A model generated the notes under the pieces. The model was not told the origin of the DNA, made no database searches, and saw nothing but the letters and a program-made list of their open reading frames with translations. The position numbers were made by a program, and so were the translations under genes. This document shows, piece by piece, positions 35,492 to 43,361 of a DNA stretch of 64,000 nt (its first letter is position 1; each line of letters begins with the position of its first letter). Origin of the DNA: Maritimibacter sp. (GTDB lineage Bacteria; Pseudomonadota; Alphaproteobacteria; Rhodobacterales; Rhodobacteraceae); contig NZNT01000015.1 in NCBI GenBank assembly GCA_002695005.1, positions 1-64,000 on the forward strand. Reading direction: 5' to 3'.

Positions 35492-36315
35492 GCGACCTTC
35501 TTCCAATCCTGCCGCTGGCCGGTGACTTCGAGGCCAAGCCTGTATCCGGTCACCCGGGAGCGCTCCAGACGCTTCCCATATCCTCGCTTCGTATCGATGA
35601 TACCTACCAGCGCGCGATAAGCGCCGGGTCGATCCGCGTCATTAAACGCATCGTCAATGACTTCGACTGGGCGAAATTCCTGCCTGTCATCGTCGTTCAG
35701 GATGGCGATGTGTTCTCGGTCGTAGACGGCCAGCACCGAACCACGGCAGCCGCCACCATCGGGATCACCGAGGTTCCCTGCTACGTCCTGCGCTGCACCG
35801 CCGAGGAAGCCGCCGCCGCCTTCGCCGCGATCAACGGCAACGTAACTCCCGTGGCTCCGGTGGATCTGTGGTTCGCGATGCTGGCCGCGCGTGATCCGGA
35901 CGCTGTGAAATTGCAGCGTGTCCTAGACGCGGCAAACGTGAAGGTCACTCGCCGAAAGAGCGCACATGGTGTGGGCGAAACCCGGTCGATCAACGTACTG
36001 CGCCGCGCGCTTGACTTCTACGGCGGTGCGCTCCTGACGACTATTCTCCAGTGCATCACGGAAACAGGCGACGGAAACCCCGGCATGCTCGTGGGTGCAG
36101 TCATCCACGGGGTTGGCCGGTCGATCCGCACCAAGCCGGAACTGCTGGCGGACCCTTCCAGCCTGTTCGATGTGTTCGATGGAATCGACCTCGGGGAGTT
36201 GCTGGAGCGGGCCAAGACAGAGTGCGCCCACACCGGAAATATCGTTCAGGCGGTCATCACGCGCGAGATCAATGCGAAAATCACGAAGGCAAAGGAGCGC
36301 GCCGATGCCGCTTGA
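35488..36315 (+). CDS. ParB/Srx-fold phage protein
   Basis: This 275-residue protein has a ParB N-terminal-like domain at residues 25-110. The opening is LPISSLRIDDTYQR and the motif VVDGQHRTTAA stands where ParB has its arginine-rich CTP-binding box. The C-terminal half is helical. Such proteins in phages can be nucleases, CTP-dependent clamps or regulators, and no ParA is present here. The start at 35488 keeps the ATGA overlap. Confidence 0.72.
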   Translation: MSDLLPILPLAGDFEAKPVSGHPGALQTLPISSLRIDDTYQRAISAGSIRVIKRIVNDFDWAKFLPVIVVQDGDVFSVVDGQHRTTAAATIGITEVPCYVLRCTAEEAAAAFAAINGNVTPVAPVDLWFAMLAARDPDAVKLQRVLDAANVKVTRRKSAHGVGETRSINVLRRALDFYGGALLTTILQCITETGDGNPGMLVGAVIHGVGRSIRTKPELLADPSSLFDVFDGIDLGELLERAKTECAHTGNIVQAVITREINAKITKAKERADAA

Positions 36316-36661
36316 ATGCACTTGCCCGGTCTGCGGATCGGAGGTCGAGCCTCTGCCGATCACCTTACTCCCCGAGCGAGGAATGGTCATTCATGGCGGA
36401 TCATTCGTCTCCGTGACTGGGTCGGAAATGGCGATCCTGCGCGCCCTTTCCACGCAATTCCCGCGCGTCGTTTCAAAGGAAAGCCTTTTGACGGCGTTAA
36501 CCAATGGAAAGCTTGACGAGCCCGAAATCAAGATTGTCGACGTGATGGTCTGCAAGGTTCGCAAGAAGGTGGCGCCGCTCGGGATCGAAATAACCACGTC
36601 TTGGGGGCAGGGCTATAGCCTCACCGCCCCGGCGCGGATCGTGCGAGAGGAACTGGTATGA
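36305..36661 (+). CDS. OmpR/PhoB-type winged-helix protein without receiver domain
   Basis: This 118-residue protein has an N-terminal cysteine knuckle (CTCPVCG, residues 5-11), then a Trans_reg_C-like winged helix. It has the helix FPRVVSKESLLTAL, the recognition region VDVMVCKVRKKV and the wing ITTSWGQGYSL. There is no phosphoacceptor domain. It overlaps the ParB-like gene by 11 bp. It may bind host promoters recognised by OmpR-type regulators. Confidence 0.75.
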   Translation: MPLECTCPVCGSEVEPLPITLLPERGMVIHGGSFVSVTGSEMAILRALSTQFPRVVSKESLLTALTNGKLDEPEIKIVDVMVCKVRKKVAPLGIEITTSWGQGYSLTAPARIVREELV

Positions 36662-36852
36662 CCGCCGCCCGCATCCGAACCCGCCTCGACGCCCTCTACC
36701 GTCTCCGCACCTGCCTTCAGCGCCGCCGGGACAACTGGCAACCCGGTCAGCACTCCCGCCTGCGCGACCTCGACGCGAAGCTGCGCACAATGACGACAGA
36801 GATCATGGGGCTGGAGGTCGAGTTGGCCGAGAAAGAACGGAGGGTCGCGTGA
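36658..36852 (+). CDS. Small coiled-coil phage protein
   Basis: This 64-residue, arginine-rich, fully helical protein has overlapping junctions (ATGA with the upstream gene, TGATG with the downstream gene). No family is recognised. Confidence 0.6.
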   Translation: MTAARIRTRLDALYRLRTCLQRRRDNWQPGQHSRLRDLDAKLRTMTTEIMGLEVELAEKERRVA

Positions 36853-37373
36853 TGGGCAAGCGATCCGACTTCGAGCGCATCCCGCGCGATTTCTATCCAA
36901 CCCCGCGCGAGGCGGTCTTGCCGCTCATACCTCACTTGCCCGAATGGTTCACCTACCTTGAGCCATGCGCGGGTGACGGGGCGCTGATCAATGCGCTGCC
37001 AGGGTCCGCAATCTGCCCGTCTGACATAGATCCGCGCGGCGAAGGTATCATGCAGAGAGACGCGCTTGAATTGACCGAGCGGCAACTGTCAGCCTGCGAC
37101 TTCATCATAACAAATCCACCGTGGGACCGGAAGGTTCTGCACCCGATGATTGAGCATTTCTCGGCAATGCGCCCGACGTGGCTCCTGTTCGATGCCGACT
37201 GGATGCACACCAAGCAATCCGCCCCCTACATGCCGTGGCTCCGCAAGGTGGTGTCGGTCGGTCGGGTGAAGTGGATTCCGGGCAGCAAGATGACCGGCAA
37301 GGATAACTGCGCGTGGCATTTGTTCGACCAGAACGCCGAGGGTGACACCGTTTTTGTCGGGAGGGCCGCATGA
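36852..37373 (+). CDS. Phage SAM methyltransferase, N6-adenine type
   Basis: This 173-residue protein has the opening FYPTPREAV, the SAM motif LEPCAGDGALI and the catalytic motif NPPW (DFIITNPPWDR), which is typical of amino-methylating DNA methylases. No target recognition domain is obvious, as in short phage enzymes. It may protect phage DNA from host restriction. ATG 36852 was chosen over GTG 36849. Confidence 0.8.
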   Translation: MGKRSDFERIPRDFYPTPREAVLPLIPHLPEWFTYLEPCAGDGALINALPGSAICPSDIDPRGEGIMQRDALELTERQLSACDFIITNPPWDRKVLHPMIEHFSAMRPTWLLFDADWMHTKQSAPYMPWLRKVVSVGRVKWIPGSKMTGKDNCAWHLFDQNAEGDTVFVGRAA

Positions 37374-37594
37374 CCATCAAAGCCATGCCCGTCTCCGACT
37401 TCAACCCCGCCGAACACCAGGGCCGCGCTGTCATCGTTCTGGATGAGGCCGGGAAGGATCTGTTCAACCGGGTTCTCAAGCGATGCACCCCGCTGCGCAC
37501 CGATGACCCCAAGGGCTTCAACGCCGCGCTTTCCGACGTGTCGGGCTCGCTCATCGCGGCTTCGCACCAGATGGGATGGAGGTGGCCGCAATGA
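37370..37594 (+). CDS. Small phage protein, unknown function
   Basis: This 74-residue protein is joined by ATGA overlaps to the methylase and nuclease genes. I see no recognised motif. Confidence 0.6.
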   Translation: MTIKAMPVSDFNPAEHQGRAVIVLDEAGKDLFNRVLKRCTPLRTDDPKGFNAALSDVSGSLIAASHQMGWRWPQ

Positions 37595-38001
37595 ACCGCC
37601 CGTGGACCGATCGAGAAGGCCCCATCCACAAAGCCTGCCTCGACTACCTTCGCACCCAATACCCCCGCGCCCTCATTCACCACAGCCCCAACGAGAACAG
37701 CATGACCGGAAAGGACGTGGCCCGGCTCATTTCCAAGAACAAGGACATGGGCATGATGCCGGGGTTCCCCGACATCCTCATGCTCCACAACGGCCGGTTC
37801 TACGGCTTTGAGGTCAAGGCCGAGGGCAACACCCAGCAGGAGAACCAGAAGGACGCGCAGCGCCTCATAGAGGCCAACGGCGGCGTCTACGCCGTGGTGC
37901 GGTCGATTGATGATGTGATGGAGGTCATGCGGGCCGCACCGAGTCCGTGGCGCTCCATAGGCGACATTGCAGCCGGCATGGTCGAGGGGGTGGTGAAGTG
38001 A
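37591..38001 (+). CDS. VRR-NUC domain nuclease
   Basis: This 136-residue protein has the PD-(D/E)xK nuclease fold of the VRR-NUC family, with PGFPDILML giving Asp and FEVKAEGN giving Glu-x-Lys. The helix QQENQKDAQRLIEANGG follows and ends at VRSIDDVMEVM. Stand-alone versions in phages act on branched or flap DNA in replication and recombination. It is followed immediately by the helicase. Confidence 0.87.
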   Translation: MNRPWTDREGPIHKACLDYLRTQYPRALIHHSPNENSMTGKDVARLISKNKDMGMMPGFPDILMLHNGRFYGFEVKAEGNTQQENQKDAQRLIEANGGVYAVVRSIDDVMEVMRAAPSPWRSIGDIAAGMVEGVVK

Positions 38002-39389
38002 ACGACATGACGCCCTCGGACAGCCCCGCCACATACAACGTCGAGGCTGAACAGCAGCTTCTTGGGGCGATCCTGACAAACAACGACACCTTGCCCGTGG
38101 TCGATCTCATCATTGGGCCGGAAGACTTCTACGAGCCGACCCACGGCCGCCTATACGCAGCCATGCGCGAGAAGATCGGGCGCACCGAGCTCGTCAGCCC
38201 GATCACGATGAAGGCGATAATGGCGGAAGACCCTGGGCTGGCCGAACTGGGCGGGCCGGGATACCTCGCCCGCCTCGCTGGCGCGGCAATCTCCGGCTTT
38301 GCGGCAAAGGACTATGCCGAACTCATCCGCGAGACATCGGCCAAGCGCGACGCGCTGGAAGTTCTCAGAAGCGCCACGCGGGCGCTGCAAGGTGGCAAGG
38401 AGGCCGTGGGGGACGTTCTCGGTGGCCTTGAGGCCGCGCTGACGGGCATGGCGCCCTCACGCACGGGGGCGCAGCCCATGTCCTTCCTCGCTGCCACCAC
38501 GGCGGCAATCATGCAGATCAACGACGTATATCAGGGCAACGCCCTGCCGTCTGTCCCGATGCCTTGGGGTCCGCTGGCCGACATCGTGCCATCCGTGCGG
38601 CCCGGAGATATGTGCGTCATCGGCGGCAGGCCCAGCATGGGCAAGAGCGCCGTGGCCCTCTCGATCGCAACTCACGCCGCGCGCATGGGGCATCCAGTCG
38701 TGTTCGCCTGTTTCGAGATGACGCCGGAAGACATGGCGATGCGCGCGCTCTCGGAAGCCTCCAGCCTCGCCAACAACGCCGTGGCCTATACGTCGATGGT
38801 GCGGGACTTGCGCGAGGATCAGTTTCGCACCGTGGTCGATCAGGCCAAGGAAATGCAGGTTCTCCCGATCCAGCTTCTCAGCGTGGACTTTGCCCGTCCC
38901 GGCTCGCTGATCTCTGGTGTTCGCAAGGCGCTGCGGACCATGAACATGAAGAACGGAAAGACGCCCTTGATCGTGGTCGACTACCTGCAACTGATGGACG
39001 CCGAGGGGCGGTCCAAGGTCGAGAAAATCACGGAAATCTCGCTCCAGGTGAAGCGGCTCGCGGTCAAGGAAAACGCCGGGGTTATCGCCCTGTCGCAGCT
39101 CTCCAGAAAATGCGAGGAGCGCGACGACAAGCGCCCCATGCTCTCCGACCTTCGCGAGTCCGGCCAGATCGAGCAGGACGCCGATACGGTCATCTTCTGC
39201 TATCGCGACGAATACTACGCCGAGCGCGAAAAGCCGCAGGGCCGCGACGACGCCAAGCTCGAGGAATGGGTGAAGCGGATCGACCGCGCCCACAACCGGA
39301 TTGAACTGATCGTCGCGAAACAGCGCCGCGGGCCGATCGGCACCGCAGGGCTGAACTGCGCGCTGAAATTCAACAGAATATGGGAATGA
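37998..39389 (+). CDS. dnaB: Replicative DNA helicase (DnaB family)
   Basis: This 463-residue protein has a DnaB N-terminal domain (about residues 12-110) and a RecA-like motor. Walker A is GGRPSMGKSA and Walker B is PLIVVDYLQLM. The GTG start at 37998 overlaps the nuclease stop (GTGA) and is well placed after GAGGGGG. An ATG at 38007 is the alternative. Encoding its own helicase lets the phage bypass the host DnaB. Confidence 0.92.
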   Translation: MNDMTPSDSPATYNVEAEQQLLGAILTNNDTLPVVDLIIGPEDFYEPTHGRLYAAMREKIGRTELVSPITMKAIMAEDPGLAELGGPGYLARLAGAAISGFAAKDYAELIRETSAKRDALEVLRSATRALQGGKEAVGDVLGGLEAALTGMAPSRTGAQPMSFLAATTAAIMQINDVYQGNALPSVPMPWGPLADIVPSVRPGDMCVIGGRPSMGKSAVALSIATHAARMGHPVVFACFEMTPEDMAMRALSEASSLANNAVAYTSMVRDLREDQFRTVVDQAKEMQVLPIQLLSVDFARPGSLISGVRKALRTMNMKNGKTPLIVVDYLQLMDAEGRSKVEKITEISLQVKRLAVKENAGVIALSQLSRKCEERDDKRPMLSDLRESGQIEQDADTVIFCYRDEYYAEREKPQGRDDAKLEEWVKRIDRAHNRIELIVAKQRRGPIGTAGLNCALKFNRIWE

Positions 39390-39393
39390 GCAG

Positions 39394-40188
39394 ATGAGCA
39401 ATCAGGTCTCCGTGATCACCTATAGCCGGAAGCTCGGCAGCCCCACGCGAAAGGCGGTGATGGTCTACTTCGCGGAGCGCGCCAGCGACAACGGTGAGGG
39501 TATATGGGCCTCAAAATCTACGATGGCTGAAGCAATCGAATGCGGCCGTTCAACCGTGATCAGGATCATAAATGAATTTGTTTCCGAGGGCCTTCTGAAA
39601 GTCGTTGGAAGCCGTCCATGCAAGAATGGGTCGACCGTCGAATACGCGATCGATATCGACGCACTAAAGGCTCTCCCGCTTGTTCACGCGACCTCTGAAA
39701 AGCGCGAGACCCGTCCCGCAGTGACACCCGTCCCAGAGCGGGACCCGTCCCAGAGCGGGACGCCACCCGTCCCAGAGCGGGACCCGTACCCGTCCCAGAG
39801 CGGGACCCAAACCACCATAGGAACCACCAATGAACCGTCAGGAGCGCGCGCGATCCTCTGTGAGGTTCTCAGCGAAGAAACCGCCGACAGCTACATCGAC
39901 CACCGGAAGGCCAAGAGGGCGAAACTAACAAACCGCGCGGCCGAGCTGATCGTGAAGAAGCTCAAGGGACACCAAGATCCAAACGGCGTAGTCGAGGAAA
40001 GCATCGCGAACGGCTGGACCGGTGTGTTCCCGGAAAAATCACGCGCTGGCCCTTCTCAGCAATCCTACGGCTACCGCCCATCGGTCGAGCAGGAATGGCA
40101 GGCCGGCGCTCGCATCCCGTCTCAGGAGATCGACGAGATGTTCGGGGAAGTCCTCCCGCCGCCCGGTGACACCGCCCGCCGCCACTGA
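39394..40188 (+). CDS. Replication initiator-like protein with winged helix and internal iterons
   Basis: This 264-residue protein has an N-terminal winged helix (residues 15-75, SKSTMAEAIECGRSTVIRII) and a C-terminal domain (about 160-230). The linker (about residues 107-140) is read from four copies of a 15-bp DNA repeat. It follows the helicase gene, which fits an O-type origin-binding protein that loads DnaB. The order helicase then initiator is the reverse of lambda O-P. Confidence 0.72.
   Translation: MSNQVSVITYSRKLGSPTRKAVMVYFAERASDNGEGIWASKSTMAEAIECGRSTVIRIINEFVSEGLLKVVGSRPCKNGSTVEYAIDIDALKALPLVHATSEKRETRPAVTPVPERDPSQSGTPPVPERDPYPSQSGTQTTIGTTNEPSGARAILCEVLSEETADSYIDHRKAKRAKLTNRAAELIVKKLKGHQDPNGVVEESIANGWTGVFPEKSRAGPSQQSYGYRPSVEQEWQAGARIPSQEIDEMFGEVLPPPGDTARRH
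39730..39806 (+). repeat. Four 15-bp iterons, probable phage origin of replication
   Basis: The imperfect palindrome GTCCCAGAGCGGGAC occurs identically at 39730-39744, 39747-39761, 39769-39783 and 39792-39806. Spacings are 17, 22 and 23 bp, so copies 1 and 3 are read in one frame (VPERD) and copies 2 and 4 in another (SQSGT). Sequence is kept at the DNA level, not the protein level. Lambda ori has the same location, within the initiator gene. Confidence 0.8.
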
Positions 40189-40222
40189 TCCCCCCGGCAT
40201 CTAGGTAAGCGAAAGTAAGCAC

Positions 40223-41938
40223 ATGATCGGCATGACCTTCTGTTCTGGAATTGGCGCCCCCGAGGTCGCCCTACCCTGGGTCGATTGGCGGTTCGCGTCC
40301 GAGATCGAGCCATTCCCGCGCGCCGTTTTGCAACACCGGCACGGCTACAAGATGCCCGACGATCACAACCAGGGCGAGCCGCTGCTCTGGGGTGATATGA
40401 CCGAGGTCGGGCCGGATCTCCTGCGCCGCCACGGCATCCCGCTGCCGGATCTGATCGTCGCCGGCACCCCTTGCCAGGCCTTTTCCGTCGCTGGGCTGCG
40501 CAAGGGCACGGAAGACCCGCGCGGCAACCTAACCCTCGCATTCGTGGAGATATGCCATGCAATCGTCGATGCTCGACCTGATGGAAAACTCGCCGTCCTC
40601 TGGGAAAACGTGCCCGGCGTCCTCTCGGACAAAGGCAATGCGTTCGGCGCTTTCCTGGGAGGACTTGTCGGCGCACTGGACGCCCTCCCACAACCTACCG
40701 GGGGAAGCTGGCCCGGTGAAGGTATGGTTGAGGGGCCAAGGGCACGGGCAGCTTGGGCCGTTCTCGACGCCCAATGGTTCGGAGTGGCGCAGCGGCGCCG
40801 TCGCGTGTTCGTTGTCGTCGATTTTGGAAACTGCGTCGATCCCGCGGCGGTATTACTTGAGCCAGACCGCCTGCGTGGGGATACTCCGCCGCGCAGAGAA
40901 ACGGGGCAAGGCGTTGCCGGAGGCGCTGCGTGTGGCGCTGATCACGGTGGCGCTGACTGGAGCGAAGATCATCGAGGACGTGACGCAGGACCGGGGTGCC
41001 AGCGGGGTTCGCAAGGGGGCGTCGGCACTGAAAATTCACGATGCGCTGTAGGACTGACAGATATTGCTGGCACGCTTCGGGAAACCGACGGCGGTAGCGA
41101 TGTAGATCACGCGATCTGCGGTCATTTAGTGCCAGAAGTATGCGGCACCCTGTCCGATGGGGCGCACAACGGCGGAGTTTTGAACGGTCAGGACGCCAGC
41201 GAGGACGGCACTGGGCGCGGAACGCCGGTTGTGGCTCATGAGGTCGCTGGAACGATGAAAGCCTGCAAAGACAGCGGCGGCTGGTCCAACAGTGCAGATC
41301 ACGCGGCCGCTGTCTACATGGTTCCCGTGGCGTTCGCTCATCAGGCTGGCGGAAAACAGACGACACTGGGGTTTCAGGACGACGGCACTTGCCAGACCAT
41401 CGGCGCCCATCAGACGCCGGCCATTGCCATCCAAGAGCGCGCGGTGAGCGAAAACCCGGATGTCGGGCCAGACGGCGCTGGGTTTCGTAATGACGACACC
41501 GCCTACACGCTGGAGGCGCGGCAGGTTCCGCAGGCAGTGGCGTTCGCTCAGAACCAGCGCGACGAGGTTCGCACGATGGAAGTCGCTGGCGCTCTGAGCG
41601 CCGAACCGGGGATGAAGCAACAGACGTATCTCGCCCACCCGTGGGCCGTTCGCCGTCTGACGCCGCGCGAATGCGAGAGATTGCAGGGATTCGAGGACGA
41701 CTTCACGCTGATCCCCGGATGGGCCGCTCGCGCCAGCATGAAAGACCTTGAGGAAACTGCGCGATGGATATGGAGCGAGGACAATCAGTTGAACGGAATG
41801 ACGTGGGAGGACGCTCTCGCACTCGCCCGGCATCCTGACGGCCCGCGCTACAAGGCGCTCGGCAACAGCATGGCGGTTCCGGTGATCGCGGATATCGGGG
41901 AGCGGATCAGGGCATCAATGCAGGGCATCGCAACATGA
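40223..41938 (+). CDS. C5-cytosine DNA methyltransferase
   Basis: This 571-residue protein has the C5-methylase motifs: FCSGIGAPEVAL (motif I), Cys84 in GTPCQAFSVAG (IV), ENVPG (VI), QRRRRVFVV (VIII), RRLTPRECERLQGF (IX) and YKALGNSMAVPV (X). The stretch from about 200 to 470 between VIII and IX is long and should hold the target recognition region. A second protein is encoded in another frame inside it (40557-41051). Confidence 0.93.
   Translation: MIGMTFCSGIGAPEVALPWVDWRFASEIEPFPRAVLQHRHGYKMPDDHNQGEPLLWGDMTEVGPDLLRRHGIPLPDLIVAGTPCQAFSVAGLRKGTEDPRGNLTLAFVEICHAIVDARPDGKLAVLWENVPGVLSDKGNAFGAFLGGLVGALDALPQPTGGSWPGEGMVEGPRARAAWAVLDAQWFGVAQRRRRVFVVVDFGNCVDPAAVLLEPDRLRGDTPPRRETGQGVAGGAACGADHGGADWSEDHRGRDAGPGCQRGSQGGVGTENSRCAVGLTDIAGTLRETDGGSDVDHAICGHLVPEVCGTLSDGAHNGGVLNGQDASEDGTGRGTPVVAHEVAGTMKACKDSGGWSNSADHAAAVYMVPVAFAHQAGGKQTTLGFQDDGTCQTIGAHQTPAIAIQERAVSENPDVGPDGAGFRNDDTAYTLEARQVPQAVAFAQNQRDEVRTMEVAGALSAEPGMKQQTYLAHPWAVRRLTPRECERLQGFEDDFTLIPGWAARASMKDLEETARWIWSEDNQLNGMTWEDALALARHPDGPRYKALGNSMAVPVIADIGERIRASMQGIAT
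40557..41051 (+). CDS. Overlapping gene inside the cytosine methylase (+1 frame)
   Basis: This 164-residue frame is open from ATG 40557. From residue about 85 its C-terminal part reads SLSSILETASIPRRYYLS and continues ACVGILRRAEKRGKALP. I recall this pattern from phage proteins encoded with phage Dcm genes. At the same bases the methylase frame encodes motif VIII and a familiar LLEPDRLRGDTPP segment, so both frames look functional. No start signal is clear, and the N-terminal half may be non-coding. Confidence 0.6.
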   Translation: MQSSMLDLMENSPSSGKTCPASSRTKAMRSALSWEDLSAHWTPSHNLPGEAGPVKVWLRGQGHGQLGPFSTPNGSEWRSGAVACSLSSILETASIPRRYYLSQTACVGILRRAEKRGKALPEALRVALITVALTGAKIIEDVTQDRGASGVRKGASALKIHDAL

Positions 41939-42108
41939 ACACCATCCGCCATGTTTCACAGCGCACCGGTCACCGCGAAGGCGGCGCGGCATGGGTCGCG
42001 CCACACAAGGACTGTATCTCAATCCCGGTCAGCCACTTCGCGCTGTCCGACCAGCACGGCGGGGCGCTTTCCCGGCGTCCCGCCTCCATCAAGAGGGGCA
42101 GGGCATGA
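41935..42108 (+). CDS. Small phage protein (57 aa) between methylase and NusG-like gene
   Basis: An open frame runs from the ATG in the ATGA overlap with the methylase stop to a TGA that overlaps the ATG of the next gene. Perfect overlaps at both ends are typical of true genes in this phage. The product is basic and histidine-rich (RHVSQRTGHREGG) with no recognised fold. Confidence 0.6.
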   Translation: MNTIRHVSQRTGHREGGAAWVAPHKDCISIPVSHFALSDQHGGALSRRPASIKRGRA

Positions 42109-42629
42109 CGACACCAATCAACTATCTCGGGTATGCGAAGACTGGCCACGAGTTCGCTGTATGCGAGGATCTCGAAGAACAGGGCATCAGCGCATGGGCG
42201 GGCCGCGTGATCCGTTGGAAGCGCGCAGGCAAGAAACGGCGCCCAGAGCCCCACGAGGAACCCGCGCTTCCGAATTACATCTTCATGGCTCTCGACGATC
42301 GGTCCTTTCACGCCGCACTCGGGACCCGGTTTCTTGCCAGCACTTTCGTTCTACTGGGGCCGGGTGACCGCCGCGATTTGTCCAAGTTCCAGAACATCGT
42401 CGAGCGGGAATACGAGAAGCAGGACCGCATCAGGCGCAATGCCGAGCTCCCGAAGGCCGAGTTCAGTCCAGGTCAGGAAATCGAAATCATCGGCGGCCCG
42501 TTCGCGGAAAAGATCGGCACGTTCCGCAGGATTGTCGAGCGATCGAACCAGCTTTTCCCAAAGCTTGAGGCCGAGATCGAGGGAATCAGGTTGCAACTCG
42601 ATCCGCTTGATGTGAGGCGCTTCGGCTAA
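42105..42629 (+). CDS. NusG-like transcription antitermination protein
   Basis: This 174-residue protein has an NGN-like domain (residues about 8-100, with LPNYIFMALDD) and a KOW-like segment (FSPGQEIEIIGGPFAEKIG) followed by LEAEIEGIRLQLDPLDV. It lies at the end of the early rightward operon and just before the terminase genes, where Q acts in lambda. It may therefore modify RNA polymerase to read through into the late genes. Confidence 0.78.
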   Translation: MTTPINYLGYAKTGHEFAVCEDLEEQGISAWAGRVIRWKRAGKKRRPEPHEEPALPNYIFMALDDRSFHAALGTRFLASTFVLLGPGDRRDLSKFQNIVEREYEKQDRIRRNAELPKAEFSPGQEIEIIGGPFAEKIGTFRRIVERSNQLFPKLEAEIEGIRLQLDPLDVRRFG

Positions 42630-42803
42630 ATGTTGCGGGTTTTGCCCAGATATGGCATGTTCGGCTCAGGCTCGCCATATAGGCGGGAGCGTCGCACCTG
42701 GACCTCTCCGGTCGGCGCAGCGGGTGACGCTGAAACAGCGCGTCGCCGTCTGCTACTGCATTGGGGCGGGAAGCCCTCTCACCACAACTGACGGGAAGTC
42801 ACT

Positions 42804-43361
42804 ATGGCGCTTACTGCAAAGCAGGAGCGCTTTGTTGCGGAATACCTCATCGACCTGAACGCCACTCAGGCGGCCATTCGGGCGGGATACAGCGAAAAGT
42901 CGGCCTATTCTCAAGGCCAGCGTCTGTTGAAAAATGCTGAAGCGCAGGCAGCAATCCAAGAGGCCAAGGCGAAGCGCCAGAAAAGAACGGAGATCACGCA
43001 GGATCGCGTGATTGAGGAGCTCGCCAAGCTGGGCTTCGCTGACATCCGAAAGGCCGTCCAGTGGGGGCGAAATCCGGGCGACACGGAAAGCGATAATGCT
43101 GATCCGAACGGCCTTGGGGTCTACCCGGTCAGTCTGGTTCCGTCCGACAAGGTTGATGACGACACGGCGGCGGCCATTACGGAGGTTTCGCTCACCCAAA
43201 CAGGTGTCAAGATCAAGATGGCGGACAAGCGGGCGGCGCTCGATACGCTACTCAAGCACATGACCGGCATGGACGGCGACGACGACGCTCCGCAGATGAC
43301 CATCAACATCAACTCCGACGCCCCGGTCAAAGATGTCCGCGTCACACGATCTGAGGGTTAG
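42804..43361 (+). CDS. Terminase small subunit
   Basis: This 185-residue protein matches the Terminase_2 family: ALTAKQERFVAEYLIDLNAT and AAIRAGYSEKSAYSQGQRLL give the helix-turn-helix that selects phage DNA for packaging. The 174 bp before it hold no gene and may contain the cos/pac site and late promoter. It overlaps the large subunit gene by 29 bp. Confidence 0.92.
   Translation: MALTAKQERFVAEYLIDLNATQAAIRAGYSEKSAYSQGQRLLKNAEAQAAIQEAKAKRQKRTEITQDRVIEELAKLGFADIRKAVQWGRNPGDTESDNADPNGLGVYPVSLVPSDKVDDDTAAAITEVSLTQTGVKIKMADKRAALDTLLKHMTGMDGDDDAPQMTININSDAPVKDVRVTRSEG

Noticed and set aside
39730-39806. CRISPR array
   Set aside because: The four repeats are 15 bp with 2-8 bp between them, much too short for spacers. 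They are iterons in a gene.
41126-41833. Minus-strand frame opposite the methylase C-terminus
   Set aside because: Methylase motifs IX and X are intact on the plus strand, and the antisense protein has no domain.
42630-42803. A gene or structural RNA in the gap before terminase
   Set aside because: Short hairpins exist but no frame or known RNA fold is convincing. It is more likely to hold the packaging site and late control signals.
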